The translations under genes and the position numbers were made by a program. DNA of 64,000 bases, taken from positions 1 to 64,000 of the forward strand of contig NZ_JADNHZ010000008.1 in the NCBI RefSeq assembly GCF_015554145.1. Reading direction: 5' to 3'. This document shows positions 51,571 through 61,908 of the stretch, piece after piece (the stretch's first letter is position 1; each line of letters opens with the position of its first letter). This DNA comes from Collinsella aerofaciens. Its GTDB lineage: Bacteria; Actinomycetota; Coriobacteriia; Coriobacteriales; Coriobacteriaceae. The notes beneath the pieces are model-generated. The model was not told where the DNA came from, did not search any database, and was given only the letters and a program-made list of their open reading frames with translations.

Positions 51571-51589
51571 AGTATTTCTTAATCATACT
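51571..51589. promoter_or_regulatory. Dyad AGTAT-N9-ATACT between LysR and EamA
   Basis: Inverted repeat in the shared 158-bp promoter region, LysR-site-like in size. Confidence 0.4.
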
Positions 51590-51669
51590 GAAGATACATT
51601 CGCTTTACTACATCCATATCTGGGAGCAGAATCCTTTTTGCGAAACCGTTCTGTAACAAAAGGAGTCCC

Positions 51670-52572
51670 ATGGATCGCAAAAAAGCAATCGCGCTCTCAT
51701 TTTCCGTTCCCGTCGCATGGGGCTTTTCGTACCCCCTCATGAAGATCGGCATGGACAGCATGAACGCCACGAGCATCGTTGCGCTGCGCTGCATCATCGC
51801 CTTTGCAGCTTGCCTTGTGCTCTTTCACAAGCACGCGCTGCGCATCAACCGTGACCTGATGGTTCGCGCCGCCATCATCGGCGCCATCATGGCAACCGAG
51901 CTCACCTGCATGTGCCTGGGCTCCAGCCTCACCTCCGCCTCCACCGCTGGCTTTTTGCAGAGCCTGACGGTCGTGATCGTGCCGTTTGCCAACGCCGCCC
52001 TGCTGCGTCGCGCCCCCGAGCGTAAGGTGCTCATCGGCACCGCTATCGTCACCTGCGGCATGTTACTGCTCTCGGGTGCCGACTTTACCAGCCTGAATCC
52101 CGGTGCGATCATCATGCTGCTCTCGGCCTTTATCTATGCCGGTCACATCATTGTGGCGAAGCGCTTCGTCGAAGAAGTCGACCCACTGGCCTTGGGTGTT
52201 TGGCAGCTGGGCTTTGGCGGCCTGTTCTCGGGCATCGCCGCGTGCACCTTTGGCGGCTTCACGCTTCCCAGCACGCCCAACGAGATCGTCGTGGTCGTCG
52301 CGCTCGCACTCATCTGCTCTGCCTACGGCTTTATCACCCAAACGCTCGTGCAGCCCCACGTGCCTGCCGAGACCACCGGCTTCGCTTTCTCGCTCGAGCC
52401 GGTCTGCTCCGCCGTCTTCTCGTTCTTCCTGGTCGGCGAGGTCCTGAGCCCCATCGCCTTATTTGGCGCCGCCCTCATCCTCACCGGTGTCTTGGTGGCA
52501 ACCGTCGAGCTTCCTCGTCTTCGCGCACATGAACACGCTCGCATGGCAGGAGCGCCCGAGCGCGTCTCGTAG
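51670..52572 (+). CDS. EamA/DMT-family transporter
   Basis: 300 residues from ATG 51670 after AAAAGGAGT. Ten helices in two EamA repeats (ALSFSVPVAWGFSYPLMKIGMDSMN; PGAIIMLLSAFIYAGHIIVAKRFVEE). The middle contains MATELTCMCLGSSLTSASTAGFLQSL, typical of the family. Substrate unknown. Confidence 0.9.
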   Translation: MDRKKAIALSFSVPVAWGFSYPLMKIGMDSMNATSIVALRCIIAFAACLVLFHKHALRINRDLMVRAAIIGAIMATELTCMCLGSSLTSASTAGFLQSLTVVIVPFANAALLRRAPERKVLIGTAIVTCGMLLLSGADFTSLNPGAIIMLLSAFIYAGHIIVAKRFVEEVDPLALGVWQLGFGGLFSGIAACTFGGFTLPSTPNEIVVVVALALICSAYGFITQTLVQPHVPAETTGFAFSLEPVCSAVFSFFLVGEVLSPIALFGAALILTGVLVATVELPRLRAHEHARMAGAPERVS

Positions 52573-52660
52573 ACCCCACTCTTCATACAGCCGTGGCATA
52601 AAGGCAACCGGTGCGCCTTTACAATAGATGCCAACAGAGCATCTGCCATAAAGGAGCCCC

Positions 52661-53386
52661 ATGGACACCGCAACCCGCGACCGCAACATAGCAACTTGGT
52701 TGGGCGATGCGCCGCAGCCGGTACGTGACACGACGAACCAGCTGCTCGAGCGCATCGCCCTTTTACGTGCCGAGCAGACTATCTACCCGGCACAAGACGA
52801 CATCCTCAATGCCCTCGCCTACACGCCGGCAGACCAAGCCAAAGTTGTCATCTTGGGTCAAGACCCCTATCACGGACCCAACCAGGCCATGGGGCTTTCG
52901 TTCTCGGTCCCCGCGACGCAAACCAAACTGCCGCCGAGCCTGCGCAACATCTATAAGGAACTCAGCGCCGATCTGGGCTGCCCCATCCCCGCCACGGGAG
53001 ACCTGACCCCATGGGCACAACAGGGCGTCCTGCTTCTCAACACTACGCTCACCGTGCGCGAGCATGCCGCCAATTCGCACGCCAAGCTGGGCTGGAGCAC
53101 GCTCACCGACTATATTATCGAACGCTGCTGCCAGTTACCCCAACCGGTAGTCTTTTTGGCATGGGGTCGCTTTGCCCAGCAGATGGTCGAAGGAAAGCTC
53201 GCCGCGACCGGCGCGGGCAAGGCAAGCGGCAAGTTCTGCCTTGCCTCTACGCATCCCTCACCGCTTTCGGCCAACCGTGCCACGGCAGAACTCCCCGCTT
53301 TTATGGGGTCGTGCCCCTTCTCCGCTGCCAATCGGCTACTCGAACAGCATGGCTCGACCCCCGTCAACTGGACTTGCCTCGGCTAA
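52661..53386 (+). CDS. ung: Uracil-DNA glycosylase, family 1
   Basis: 241 residues from ATG 52661 after AAAGGAG. Water-activating loop GQDPYHGPNQAMGLSF, the GVLLLNTTLTV strand, and the Leu-loop HPSPLSANR. Removes uracil from DNA. Single gene ended by a strong terminator. Confidence 0.95.
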   Translation: MDTATRDRNIATWLGDAPQPVRDTTNQLLERIALLRAEQTIYPAQDDILNALAYTPADQAKVVILGQDPYHGPNQAMGLSFSVPATQTKLPPSLRNIYKELSADLGCPIPATGDLTPWAQQGVLLLNTTLTVREHAANSHAKLGWSTLTDYIIERCCQLPQPVVFLAWGRFAQQMVEGKLAATGAGKASGKFCLASTHPSPLSANRATAELPAFMGSCPFSAANRLLEQHGSTPVNWTCLG

Positions 53387-53400
53387 AAATCGATACATCA

Positions 53401-53436
53401 AAAACGCGCCCGACGGCTTCCCATCGGGCGCGTTTC
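53401..53436. terminator. Terminator between ung and the SDR gene
   Basis: AAAACGCGCCCGA ... TCGGGCGCGTTT, between convergent genes. Confidence 0.88.
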
Positions 53437-54117
53437 CTATTCAGGCCAAATAAATTGTGTGCGGCCGGCCTCGCCGCCATCGATCAGCAGGCTCTGCCCG
53501 GTCATAAACCGGTTGGTCACGCCCACAAAGTAGATCCACTCGGCGATCTCTTGGGCGGTGGCCCAGCGTTTAAGCGGCGTAAGCTCCATAATCTGGTTCC
53601 ACAGGTGCTCGTCTTCCATCACGCAACGGTTGAGCGGCGTGATAACGCCGCCCGGGTCCACACTGTTGGCGATGGCCTGCGGCGCCAGGCGGTTTGCAAG
53701 GTTCTTGGTGTAGGCGATAACACCGCCCTTGCTGGCAGCATAGGCGGGAAACTCCGATCCCGTATGTCCACTCGCCGACCCCACATTGACCACGGATTTG
53801 ATAGCCGGCGCCGGCTTGGCGGCAAGCCCCTCCCCCACAAAGGCGTAACGCTCGGTCACGTTGATGGTGCCACACAGGTTGGCGACGATGTCATCGGCCG
53901 AATCCTGCGTACCGGCAACGTTCACGATCACCTGGGGCTCAAGGTCGTCCGGGAACGCGTCCGGCTTGCGGACATCAACAATCAGATGGCGGTAGCGCTC
54001 GTGCTCGATCGCCGCCGGCAGCAGGTCAAAGCCCACGACCTCGTGACCCTCGTCCAAAAAGCGCCGCACGCATGCGGCTCCGATGCCGCCCGAAGCGCCC
54101 GTGATCAAAACCCGCAT
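53437..54117 (-). CDS. Short-chain dehydrogenase/reductase
   Basis: 226 residues. NAD(P) loop GASGGIGA, NVAG strand, catalytic SASGH and YAASK, and SLLIDGG at the end. The Asp ending strand 2 (VVGFDLLP) favours NAD. It follows the VUT transporter gene by 9 bp, so the two form an operon. Substrate unknown. Confidence 0.88.
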   Translation of the reverse strand: MRVLITGASGGIGAACVRRFLDEGHEVVGFDLLPAAIEHERYRHLIVDVRKPDAFPDDLEPQVIVNVAGTQDSADDIVANLCGTINVTERYAFVGEGLAAKPAPAIKSVVNVGSASGHTGSEFPAYAASKGGVIAYTKNLANRLAPQAIANSVDPGGVITPLNRCVMEDEHLWNQIMELTPLKRWATAQEIAEWIYFVGVTNRFMTGQSLLIDGGEAGRTQFIWPE

Positions 54118-54126
54118 ACTTGCTCC

Positions 54127-54849
54127 TTAGGCGGTCGCGTGGCGCTCGAGGTACTCGGAGCCCACATTCTCGCGCTCCCAGCCACGCACGACCTTGTAGC
54201 CCACGGGGCTCAGGAAGACCTCGCACAGCAGCTCGGCAACGGCGCCGGTCAGCGAGCACATAAGGACCTGCACCCAGGTCCAACCAAAGAACGTGTGGCT
54301 CACCACAATGGCAAAGACCAGGTTGTCAATAAACTGGCCAACACCCGTAGACACATAGGAGCGGAAGGCGAAGCTCGCAAAATTATTCTTTTTGAGCATC
54401 CGGCCGAGCGACTGGTTGAGCGTGGAGTTAACCACGGCAGAAACGAGCATCGCCAGCGAAGAGCCCAGCACCACATACCAGGTGCCGCCGATGGTGGCGT
54501 TAAGGGCGCTGTTGACCTCGATCATGCCCGTGTCGTAGTAGGCGCCCCACATGCCGGGCGTGAGCGAGCACGCCCAAAAGCACAGGCTCACGGCCAGGTT
54601 GACCAGCAGCGCGAGGATAGAGATTTTGATGGATGCCTTGGCGCCAAAGCGCTTGCAGATCATGTCCTGGCACAAAAACGAAACCCAGCTCACCACAAAG
54701 CCGCAATCGAGTGCCAGATACGGCAGGCTGATGAGCTCTTTGTTGGCCAGCAGGTTCATCATGATGACGCTCACGAAAAACAGCGAAACCGTTGCCGCGG
54801 GAATGCTCCGCAACAGGACCTTATAGTCCTCCATGACCTTCCTGATCAT
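54127..54849 (-). CDS. VUT-family transporter (YhhQ-like, queuosine precursor uptake)
   Basis: 240 residues, six or seven helices. SVIMMNLLANKELISLP, LDCGFVVSWVSFLCQDMICKRFG and FIDNLVFAIVVSHTFF match the VUT family. YhhQ moves preQ0/preQ1; here the role is inferred from family only. First gene of the pair with the SDR. The leader has a hairpin just before the SD. Confidence 0.8.
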   Translation of the reverse strand: MIRKVMEDYKVLLRSIPAATVSLFFVSVIMMNLLANKELISLPYLALDCGFVVSWVSFLCQDMICKRFGAKASIKISILALLVNLAVSLCFWACSLTPGMWGAYYDTGMIEVNSALNATIGGTWYVVLGSSLAMLVSAVVNSTLNQSLGRMLKKNNFASFAFRSYVSTGVGQFIDNLVFAIVVSHTFFGWTWVQVLMCSLTGAVAELLCEVFLSPVGYKVVRGWERENVGSEYLERHATA

Positions 54850-54876
54850 TATGTACTCCTTTGGTTTTAGGTTTAA

Positions 54877-54905
54877 CGAGCAGGATATCGGACCCGAACT
54901 GCTCG
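54877..54905 (-). other. Leader hairpin before the VUT transporter gene
   Basis: CGAGCAG (minus strand 54905-54899) pairs with CTGCTCG (54883-54877), followed by an A/C-rich tail TTAAACCTAAAACC and the SD AAAGGAG. The hairpin-plus-A-rich-tail layout recalls small preQ1 switches, but the sequence does not match a known consensus. Confidence 0.3.
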
Positions 54906-55005
54906 GACGCCCCGGTCTTGAGACGACGGTGGGTATGATAGCCGCTCACACGGCATCAGGCAAGCAACCGGCGCGACAGCCCCGCAGGGCCACCGCGCCG
55001 ATGCG

Positions 55006-56619
<1,614 letters not shown>

Positions 56620-56704
56620 GCGGATCCTTTCTTGCATTGAGTGCATTACGTCGTTGTAACCGCACTATTGTAGCCGCGAAACCTCGCCATAGGGCACCTA
56701 TCAG

Positions 56705-56754
56705 GACAAATTCATCAGTTAGGGCCCGGGTAGCCGGCCCAATCCGAATTTGTC
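56705..56754. repeat. Long inverted repeat GACAAATTC/GAATTTGTC with inner GC stem
   Basis: Outer 9-bp arms (56705-56713 and 56746-56754) enclose GGGCC/GGCCC. It lies between the divergent prfC and GntR promoters. It may be another dispersed palindromic element; it does not carry the CTGTCCC core. Confidence 0.55.
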
Positions 56755-56773
56755 TCTTGCGTAACTGTGCATA

Positions 56774-56807
56774 GTGTATATATACTGTGCTTACCGGTTA
56801 TATACAC
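56774..56807. promoter_or_regulatory. Operator GTGTATATA-N16-TATATACAC of the GntR-ABC operon
   Basis: Perfect 9-bp inverted repeat 28 bp upstream of the GntR start, overlapping the likely -35/-10 zone. YtrA-type GntR repressors bind such A/T-rich dyads and repress their own operon. Confidence 0.65.
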
Positions 56808-56834
56808 GTGTAGCCCAACAGCTAAGGAGCCGCT

Positions 56835-57215
56835 GTGGACATCATCCTATCCAATTCGAGCGATAAGCCTATCTACGAACAGATATCCTCACAGGTCAAA
56901 GCTCAGATCCTTTCGGGCACGCTCGCGGCGGGAGCCAAACTCCCCAGTATCCGTGCACTCGCGAGCGATCTTGGCGTGAGTGTCATCACCACCAAGCGCG
57001 CCTACGCCGACCTGGAGCAACTCGGCTTCATCTGCACCGTGCAGGGCAAGGGCTGTTTTGTCGCCGAGGGCAACCAAGAACTCTTGCGCGAAAACCAGCT
57101 CTGCCATATCGAAGAGCTGCTCGCACAGGCAGCAACGCAAGCCGAAACCCTAGGCGTCACGCGCAACAAGCTGCACGAGATGCTCGACCTGGTAGCCCCC
57201 GAAACCATGCAGTAG
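56835..57215 (+). CDS. GntR-family regulator, YtrA type
   Basis: 126 residues from GTG 56835 after AAGGAG. DKPIYEQISSQVKAQILSGTLAAGAKLPSIRALASDLGVSVITTKRAY is the standard winged helix; the short C-terminal helical tail is the YtrA dimerisation part with no ligand domain. Probably represses the following ABC transporter genes in the absence of a cell-envelope stress signal. Confidence 0.92.
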   Translation: MDIILSNSSDKPIYEQISSQVKAQILSGTLAAGAKLPSIRALASDLGVSVITTKRAYADLEQLGFICTVQGKGCFVAEGNQELLRENQLCHIEELLAQAATQAETLGVTRNKLHEMLDLVAPETMQ

Positions 57216-57238
57216 CCATCTGCAAGAAAGGCTATACC

Positions 57239-58120
57239 ATGCAAAACCTTTTAGAACTCAAAGGCATCTCACGCCGTGTGAGCGACCGTTTTTCGCTGCG
57301 TGATGTCACGCTCGCCGTGGAGCCCGGCCAGATCGTCGGCTTTGTGGGCGCAAACGGCGCCGGCAAGACGACGACCATTCGCGCCGCGCTTGGGCTTATA
57401 AAGCTCGATGCCGGCGAGGTGCATCTGCTTGGACAGCGCTGCGACGCCAACGCGCCCGACGAGACGCAGCGCCACCTGCGCTCCCGCATCGGGCTTGTCC
57501 TGGACACGTGTCCCTTCCCCTCCACGCTCAAGGTGGGCCAGGTCGAGAGGCTCGTAGGCCCGGCATACCCCACGTGGAGCTGCGAAACGTTCGCCGGATT
57601 CATCGACCGATTTGGCCTCGATCCCAAGACGAAGGTCAAGGACCTCTCCCGCGGCATGGGCATGAAGCTGCAGCTCGCCTGTGCGCTCAGTCACAATGCT
57701 AAGCTGCTCGTTTTGGACGAAGCCACCGCGGGCCTCGATCCCATGGCGCGCGAGGAACTGCTCGACGAGTTGCTTGCCTTTGTCGCCGACGGCCAGCACA
57801 GCGTGCTGCTCTCAAGCCACATTACATCCGACCTCGATCGCACTGCCGACCGCGTCATCTGCATCGATAACGGCTCGATTGTGTTTGACCTGCCGCGCGA
57901 GGACATTACCGACCGAGCCGGCATCGCCCACTGCACCCAAGCACAGGCGTCCGAGCTCATGGCTTGCGTCGAAGGCGCCCGTGCCGCCCACCACGCCTAT
58001 AGCGTGGACGTGCTCGTGCCCAACCGTCGCGAGGCGCTCGAGGCCTTCCCCGAGATTCCCTGCGACCGGGCAACAATTGATGACTATCTTCGCCTCATGC
58101 TGAAAGGGGCTTCGAAATGA
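57239..58120 (+). CDS. ABC transporter ATP-binding protein
   Basis: 293 residues from ATG 57239 after AAGAAAGG. Walker A GANGAGKTTT, signature VKDLSRGMGMKLQLA (SRGMG in place of LSGGQ), Walker B LLVLDEATAGLDP. The C-terminal 70 residues are variable as in YtrB/EcsA-type exporters. It sits 23 bp after gntR and overlaps the permease gene by ATGA. Confidence 0.9.
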   Translation: MQNLLELKGISRRVSDRFSLRDVTLAVEPGQIVGFVGANGAGKTTTIRAALGLIKLDAGEVHLLGQRCDANAPDETQRHLRSRIGLVLDTCPFPSTLKVGQVERLVGPAYPTWSCETFAGFIDRFGLDPKTKVKDLSRGMGMKLQLACALSHNAKLLVLDEATAGLDPMAREELLDELLAFVADGQHSVLLSSHITSDLDRTADRVICIDNGSIVFDLPREDITDRAGIAHCTQAQASELMACVEGARAAHHAYSVDVLVPNRREALEAFPEIPCDRATIDDYLRLMLKGASK

Positions 58121-58815
58121 AACGCGCCTTTATGTCTGAGCTCGCCATCGTCCGCACGCTTGTCCCGAGCATCGCGGGCGTCGGCCTGTTCATCTTCGTC
58201 GTACTGACCCTCGCCAACGCATCGGATGGCGATTCCGGTATGAGCGCCGGCGCCTGTGCGGTCAGTGCCATGTCGCCCATCATGGTCATGAACTCGCTGG
58301 CCGGCTACGACAATCAAAACGGATGGGAGCGCTATCGGGCAACGCTGCCCCTCTCGCGCAAAGACATCATCTGTGCACGCTACCTGAGCATCATTGTCTT
58401 CTCGGCCGTCATGGCGTGCGCCGCCGCGCTTCTGAGCATCGTCTCCATCCCGCTCTTCAACAGCGTGGGTATCCCCTCGACGGGACAGATCGTCTTTGAG
58501 ACCACAATAGCCTCCGCCGCATCGATGCTCATCTCCCTCATGATGGTGTTTCTGGCACAGCCGCTGTTCTTTCGATTTGGACACATGGAGGCGCTGCGCC
58601 TTTCCGTCGGCCTGTTTGCCCTGCTCGGATGCCTTGCCATGGCCACGCTGAGCTCCTCCAACCCCATCAGCAACTGGCTCATGTCGATTGCCGGGGCGAA
58701 TCCCGACCCTGCTGTTCTTGGCTGTCTGTGCGCAGGAATCGCGGTATTGACCCTCGTGCTATGTGCACTTAGCTGCATCGTCAGCACCAAGGTTTATCGA
58801 GTACGCGATCTGTAG
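58117..58815 (+). CDS. ABC-2 type permease, six spans
   Basis: 232 residues. Hydrophobic spans at about 12-32, 48-68, 92-118, 130-155, 165-182 and 198-222. YRATLPLSRKDIICARYLSI is the conserved coupling segment of ABC-2 permeases of this type. With the ATPase at 57239 it would form an exporter; the substrate is unknown. Confidence 0.87.
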   Translation: MKRAFMSELAIVRTLVPSIAGVGLFIFVVLTLANASDGDSGMSAGACAVSAMSPIMVMNSLAGYDNQNGWERYRATLPLSRKDIICARYLSIIVFSAVMACAAALLSIVSIPLFNSVGIPSTGQIVFETTIASAASMLISLMMVFLAQPLFFRFGHMEALRLSVGLFALLGCLAMATLSSSNPISNWLMSIAGANPDPAVLGCLCAGIAVLTLVLCALSCIVSTKVYRVRDL

Positions 58816-58893
58816 CCACGCGAAACTTGACCCATGCTGGCCACAATCGGTCGTAATCGCCCATCCGCCAATCCGTGACAAATGGCATGTCCC

Positions 58894-58934
58894 CGGCCCG
58901 TGTGTGACGTTCTATAATAAAAACGTCACGGGCC
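58894..58934. promoter_or_regulatory. Promoter inside an inverted repeat, before the methyltransferase gene
   Basis: GGCCCGTG(TG)TGACGTT and AACGTCACGGGCC surround CTATAATAAA; TATAAT at 58912-58917 is a consensus -10. Binding of a repressor to the dyad would cover the promoter. The 160-nt leader after it contains a second hairpin, ACGGCCG/CGGCCGT (59016-59034), but no known riboswitch. Confidence 0.5.
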
Positions 58935-59094
58935 TCAGCCCAATTTCGATCATCCAAGGGGATGTCTTTTTGGTCATTGTTCTTTAGGGAACGGTCAATC
59001 GCATACAAATTGAAAACGGCCGTCTTGCGGCCGTGGTTTGTTGCGCCGTTCCGCCTCCGTCATCTGCCACATATGCACCTGATAGGAAAGAACA

Positions 59095-59832
59095 ATGAAC
59101 TCTGCGAAATCTCAATCCTTCCCAAAAGCCACCAGCTTCGACGCGGCACTTGTACGTTCTAAGATTATGGGGCCGAACCCCCTCAAGCTCTGCGAAGAGC
59201 TGCTTCGCGGCGCAAGCATCCCCCGCGGCGTCCGCGTCTGCGACCTTGGATCGGGCACCGGTATCACCAGCGCCCTGCTTGCCCACGAATACGGGTTGGA
59301 CACGTACGCTGTCGATCTGTGGAGCGACCCACAGGAAAACCGCGCGTTCTTCGATTCGCTCGGCATCCCCCGCGACACTATTCACCCTGTTAAGGCGGAC
59401 GCCTCACAAGGGCTGCCGTTTGAGCACGACTTTTTTGATGCAGTCGTGAGCATCGACTCGTACAACTACTACGGTCGCGACCCGCACTATCTGGGCGAGC
59501 GCCTGCTCCCCTACGTAAAGCAAGGCGGGATGCTCTACTTAAGCATCCCCGGCATGGTTCGCGACTGCCACGACAACCTGCCCGCCTGCCTGCTCAAATC
59601 CTGGGCACCCGAGCAGCTCGACTATATGCACGACATAGCCTGGTGGCGCGCCATGATCGAGCCGACCCCCGGCGTCGAGATTGTCTCGATGCAGCCTATG
59701 CTCTGCACGGACGAAGCGTGGGAAGACTGGCTCGCCTGCGACAACGAGTACGCAGCAGGCGACCGCGCTGCCGTTGAAGCCGGCGCGCTCGAATACCTCA
59801 ACACCATCGCCATCGTGCTGAGAAAGTTCTAA
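59095..59832 (+). CDS. SAM-dependent methyltransferase (small molecule type)
   Basis: 245 residues. VCDLGSGTGITSALLAHEYGLDTYAVDLW is motif I-II, VKADASQGLPF motif III, AVVSIDSYNYYG motif IV. SIDSYNYYGRDPHYLGERLLPYVKQGG resembles a class of coriobacterial/clostridial methyltransferases of unknown substrate. Start ATG 59095 after AGGAAAG. Single gene with its own terminator. Confidence 0.87.
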   Translation: MNSAKSQSFPKATSFDAALVRSKIMGPNPLKLCEELLRGASIPRGVRVCDLGSGTGITSALLAHEYGLDTYAVDLWSDPQENRAFFDSLGIPRDTIHPVKADASQGLPFEHDFFDAVVSIDSYNYYGRDPHYLGERLLPYVKQGGMLYLSIPGMVRDCHDNLPACLLKSWAPEQLDYMHDIAWWRAMIEPTPGVEIVSMQPMLCTDEAWEDWLACDNEYAAGDRAAVEAGALEYLNTIAIVLRKF

Positions 59833-59837
59833 ACAAT

Positions 59838-59876
59838 AGCCGCGCGAGCCGTAAACAAACGGCCTCACGCGGCTTC
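59838..59876. terminator. Terminator between the methyltransferase and ClC genes
   Basis: AGCCGCGCGAGCCGT ... ACGGCCTCACGCGGCTTCTTT. Interrupted 14-bp stem between convergent genes. Confidence 0.75.
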
Positions 59877-59914
59877 TTTAAAACAAGTTCTGAACAACCG
59901 TAAAGCGCAATACG

Positions 59915-61213
59915 CTACTTGCGCAGCGGCTTGGGCAGCGGAATGCCGGCGGCGATGACGGCCGCGATGATCATGCAAACGATACCCTTGAGTGGGAAGC
60001 ACATGAGCAGCAGGCCCACAACCATAACAGGCTGGCGCATAACGGCGCCCATCGTCGATGCCGTGCAGACGGCGACGCAAAAGACCGGATCTGCGCCGGT
60101 GAGGATGGCAAGGCCGTAGCCCAGGCTTACGCCCGAGAAGATAACCGGGAAGAAGTGGCCGCCGCGCCAGCCCATGTTGATGAGGGCGGGTGTCAGCATG
60201 GCCTTGAGAAGACCGGTCGCGATAAGCACGCCGGCGGGAATGGTCAAGTAGGTCTCCATAAGTACGTCGGCCTGGGTCTCACCGGCAAACATGGTATAAG
60301 GCAGAACTGTGCCGCAGATGGCGAGCGCCAGACCAGCCAGCATGGCCTTGACGACGGGGCGCTCCCCTATTGCATGGGACAGCGCCTCACTTGCATGCTC
60401 GGAGACAAAGTACAGCCAACCGCATACGGTGCCGACCAACGCCAGCGGAATGAGCCAGACAAGTTCCAGGTTACCCACCTGGGCGGCCTCGAACCTGGGC
60501 ATGCCCATGCCGCCGCCCATAAGCTGGCCGAGCAGCAGATAGGTGCCCAGACCGCCGGCAATCGCGATGCCGTAGACCACGGTCTTTTGCGCCTTGGGCA
60601 GCTTGATGGTGATCTCATCGGACGCGGAGTCCTCGCCAGCGCCCTGGCCGTCGGCGCTACCGGCGAGCGGCGCCACAAAGCCAAACACGGGCGCGGTAAA
60701 GAGCGCCGTCAGGGCAGCCTGGGTGCCCAGCAGCGTGAGCTCCCTAAACTCGGCGCCAAAGCGACGCATGCGGTCGCCGACCCAGCTGCACAGACCCGCG
60801 ATAACTCCGGTCAGGCCGGCCTCCGGTCCAATACTTCCGCCAAACAGCAGCGGCAGCAATGCCGCAAGCGAAAGCTTGCCGAGGTTGTCGTACGGGTAGC
60901 GACCGTCTTGTTTAACCTTGGCCATCACCTGGTTGAGGTCATCGGTCTTGGTGCCCGTAATCTTTTCGTACAGACCGATCAGCAGGCCGCCCAGCAAGCA
61001 GACAAAAAACGGGTACGGCAGAAAACCGAACGGGCCGCTCGCGAGCTCAGGCGAAGCGACGCCCAGCGCGTGCGGAATCTCGGTCCATAGATAGTCGACA
61101 CCGTGCTCCATCGCAAAAAAGAACAGCCAGACCGCGGCGCCTGCGAACGCACCGGTCACGGCAACGCTAACTAAAAACAGCGCACGGTTTTTGGGTTTTG
61201 CAAGACTATCCAT
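59915..61213 (-). CDS. ClC-family chloride channel or H+/Cl- exchanger
   Basis: 432 residues, ten or more helices. Selectivity segment GGSIGPEAGLTG (with the gating Glu), the later GWRGGHFFPVIF (GxFxP-like), and no CBS domains. A hydrophilic stretch near residue 195 (ADGQGAGEDSASDE) is longer than usual. Related bacterial proteins carry fluoride or chloride; the GSIGPEAG form suggests chloride. Confidence 0.88.
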   Translation of the reverse strand: MDSLAKPKNRALFLVSVAVTGAFAGAAVWLFFFAMEHGVDYLWTEIPHALGVASPELASGPFGFLPYPFFVCLLGGLLIGLYEKITGTKTDDLNQVMAKVKQDGRYPYDNLGKLSLAALLPLLFGGSIGPEAGLTGVIAGLCSWVGDRMRRFGAEFRELTLLGTQAALTALFTAPVFGFVAPLAGSADGQGAGEDSASDEITIKLPKAQKTVVYGIAIAGGLGTYLLLGQLMGGGMGMPRFEAAQVGNLELVWLIPLALVGTVCGWLYFVSEHASEALSHAIGERPVVKAMLAGLALAICGTVLPYTMFAGETQADVLMETYLTIPAGVLIATGLLKAMLTPALINMGWRGGHFFPVIFSGVSLGYGLAILTGADPVFCVAVCTASTMGAVMRQPVMVVGLLLMCFPLKGIVCMIIAAVIAAGIPLPKPLRK

Positions 61214-61338
61214 CGGGACCTCCCGTGGTCAAATTCGGCAAAGATACGTTTTATTGTAGAGCGAGCGTTACCCGAACGAGCCAACCGTCTGCGCCGCAAA
61301 CGGCACCATTGGGAGTCATAGTGGGGCAGGCTCAAGAC

Positions 61339-61872
61339 TTATCCGTTGATAATCGAGGCAATCTCGCGCAAATCGTCGGCAAAGTAGATGCCGTGCTGGC
61401 GCCTCGGGCTCGAAAGCCCTTTATCAATCATGTGCTCGAGCAACGCCTTAAGATCGTTGTAGTAGCCCCCAAGGTTGTACAGAATGCACGGCGCATCGAG
61501 ATGCCCCAACGACACGGCGGACATGACCTCGGCAATCTCCTCGAGCGTACCCGTCCCACCGGGAAAGGCGATGAACGCGTCACCGAGCTCAATCATCTTG
61601 GCCTTGCGTTCGGCCATGTCACTCGTCACGATGAGGTCGTCGATACCGTCATGTTGAAACTCGGCCTCGATAAAAAAGCTCGGTTCAACACCCGTCACGT
61701 GTCCACCTGCCTCGAGTACGCTATCGGCGAGCGCACCCATCAGACCCGACTTGGACCCGCCGTATACCAACGCGTGTCCGTTAGCGCCAATCCAGTCGCC
61801 CAGCTCCTGCACCGCGGGCAGAAACGCCGGGTCATTGCCGACGCTGGCACCCAGGTATACCGTGATATTCAT
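61339..61872 (-). CDS. LOG-family Rossmann protein (nucleotide phosphoribohydrolase)
   Basis: 177 residues. ITVYLGASVGNDPAFLPAV, LVYGGSKSGLMG, SDMAERKAKMIELGDAFIAFPGGTGTLEEI (the PGGxGTxxE active-site motif). Removes ribose phosphate from AMP-type nucleotides in characterised relatives. It follows the potassium channel gene by 36 bp on the same strand. Confidence 0.9.
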   Translation of the reverse strand: MNITVYLGASVGNDPAFLPAVQELGDWIGANGHALVYGGSKSGLMGALADSVLEAGGHVTGVEPSFFIEAEFQHDGIDDLIVTSDMAERKAKMIELGDAFIAFPGGTGTLEEIAEVMSAVSLGHLDAPCILYNLGGYYNDLKALLEHMIDKGLSSPRRQHGIYFADDLREIASIING

Positions 61873-61908
61873 ATTCAGTCCCCCTCGTCGTGACGCGCGG
61901 CGCCCGTT

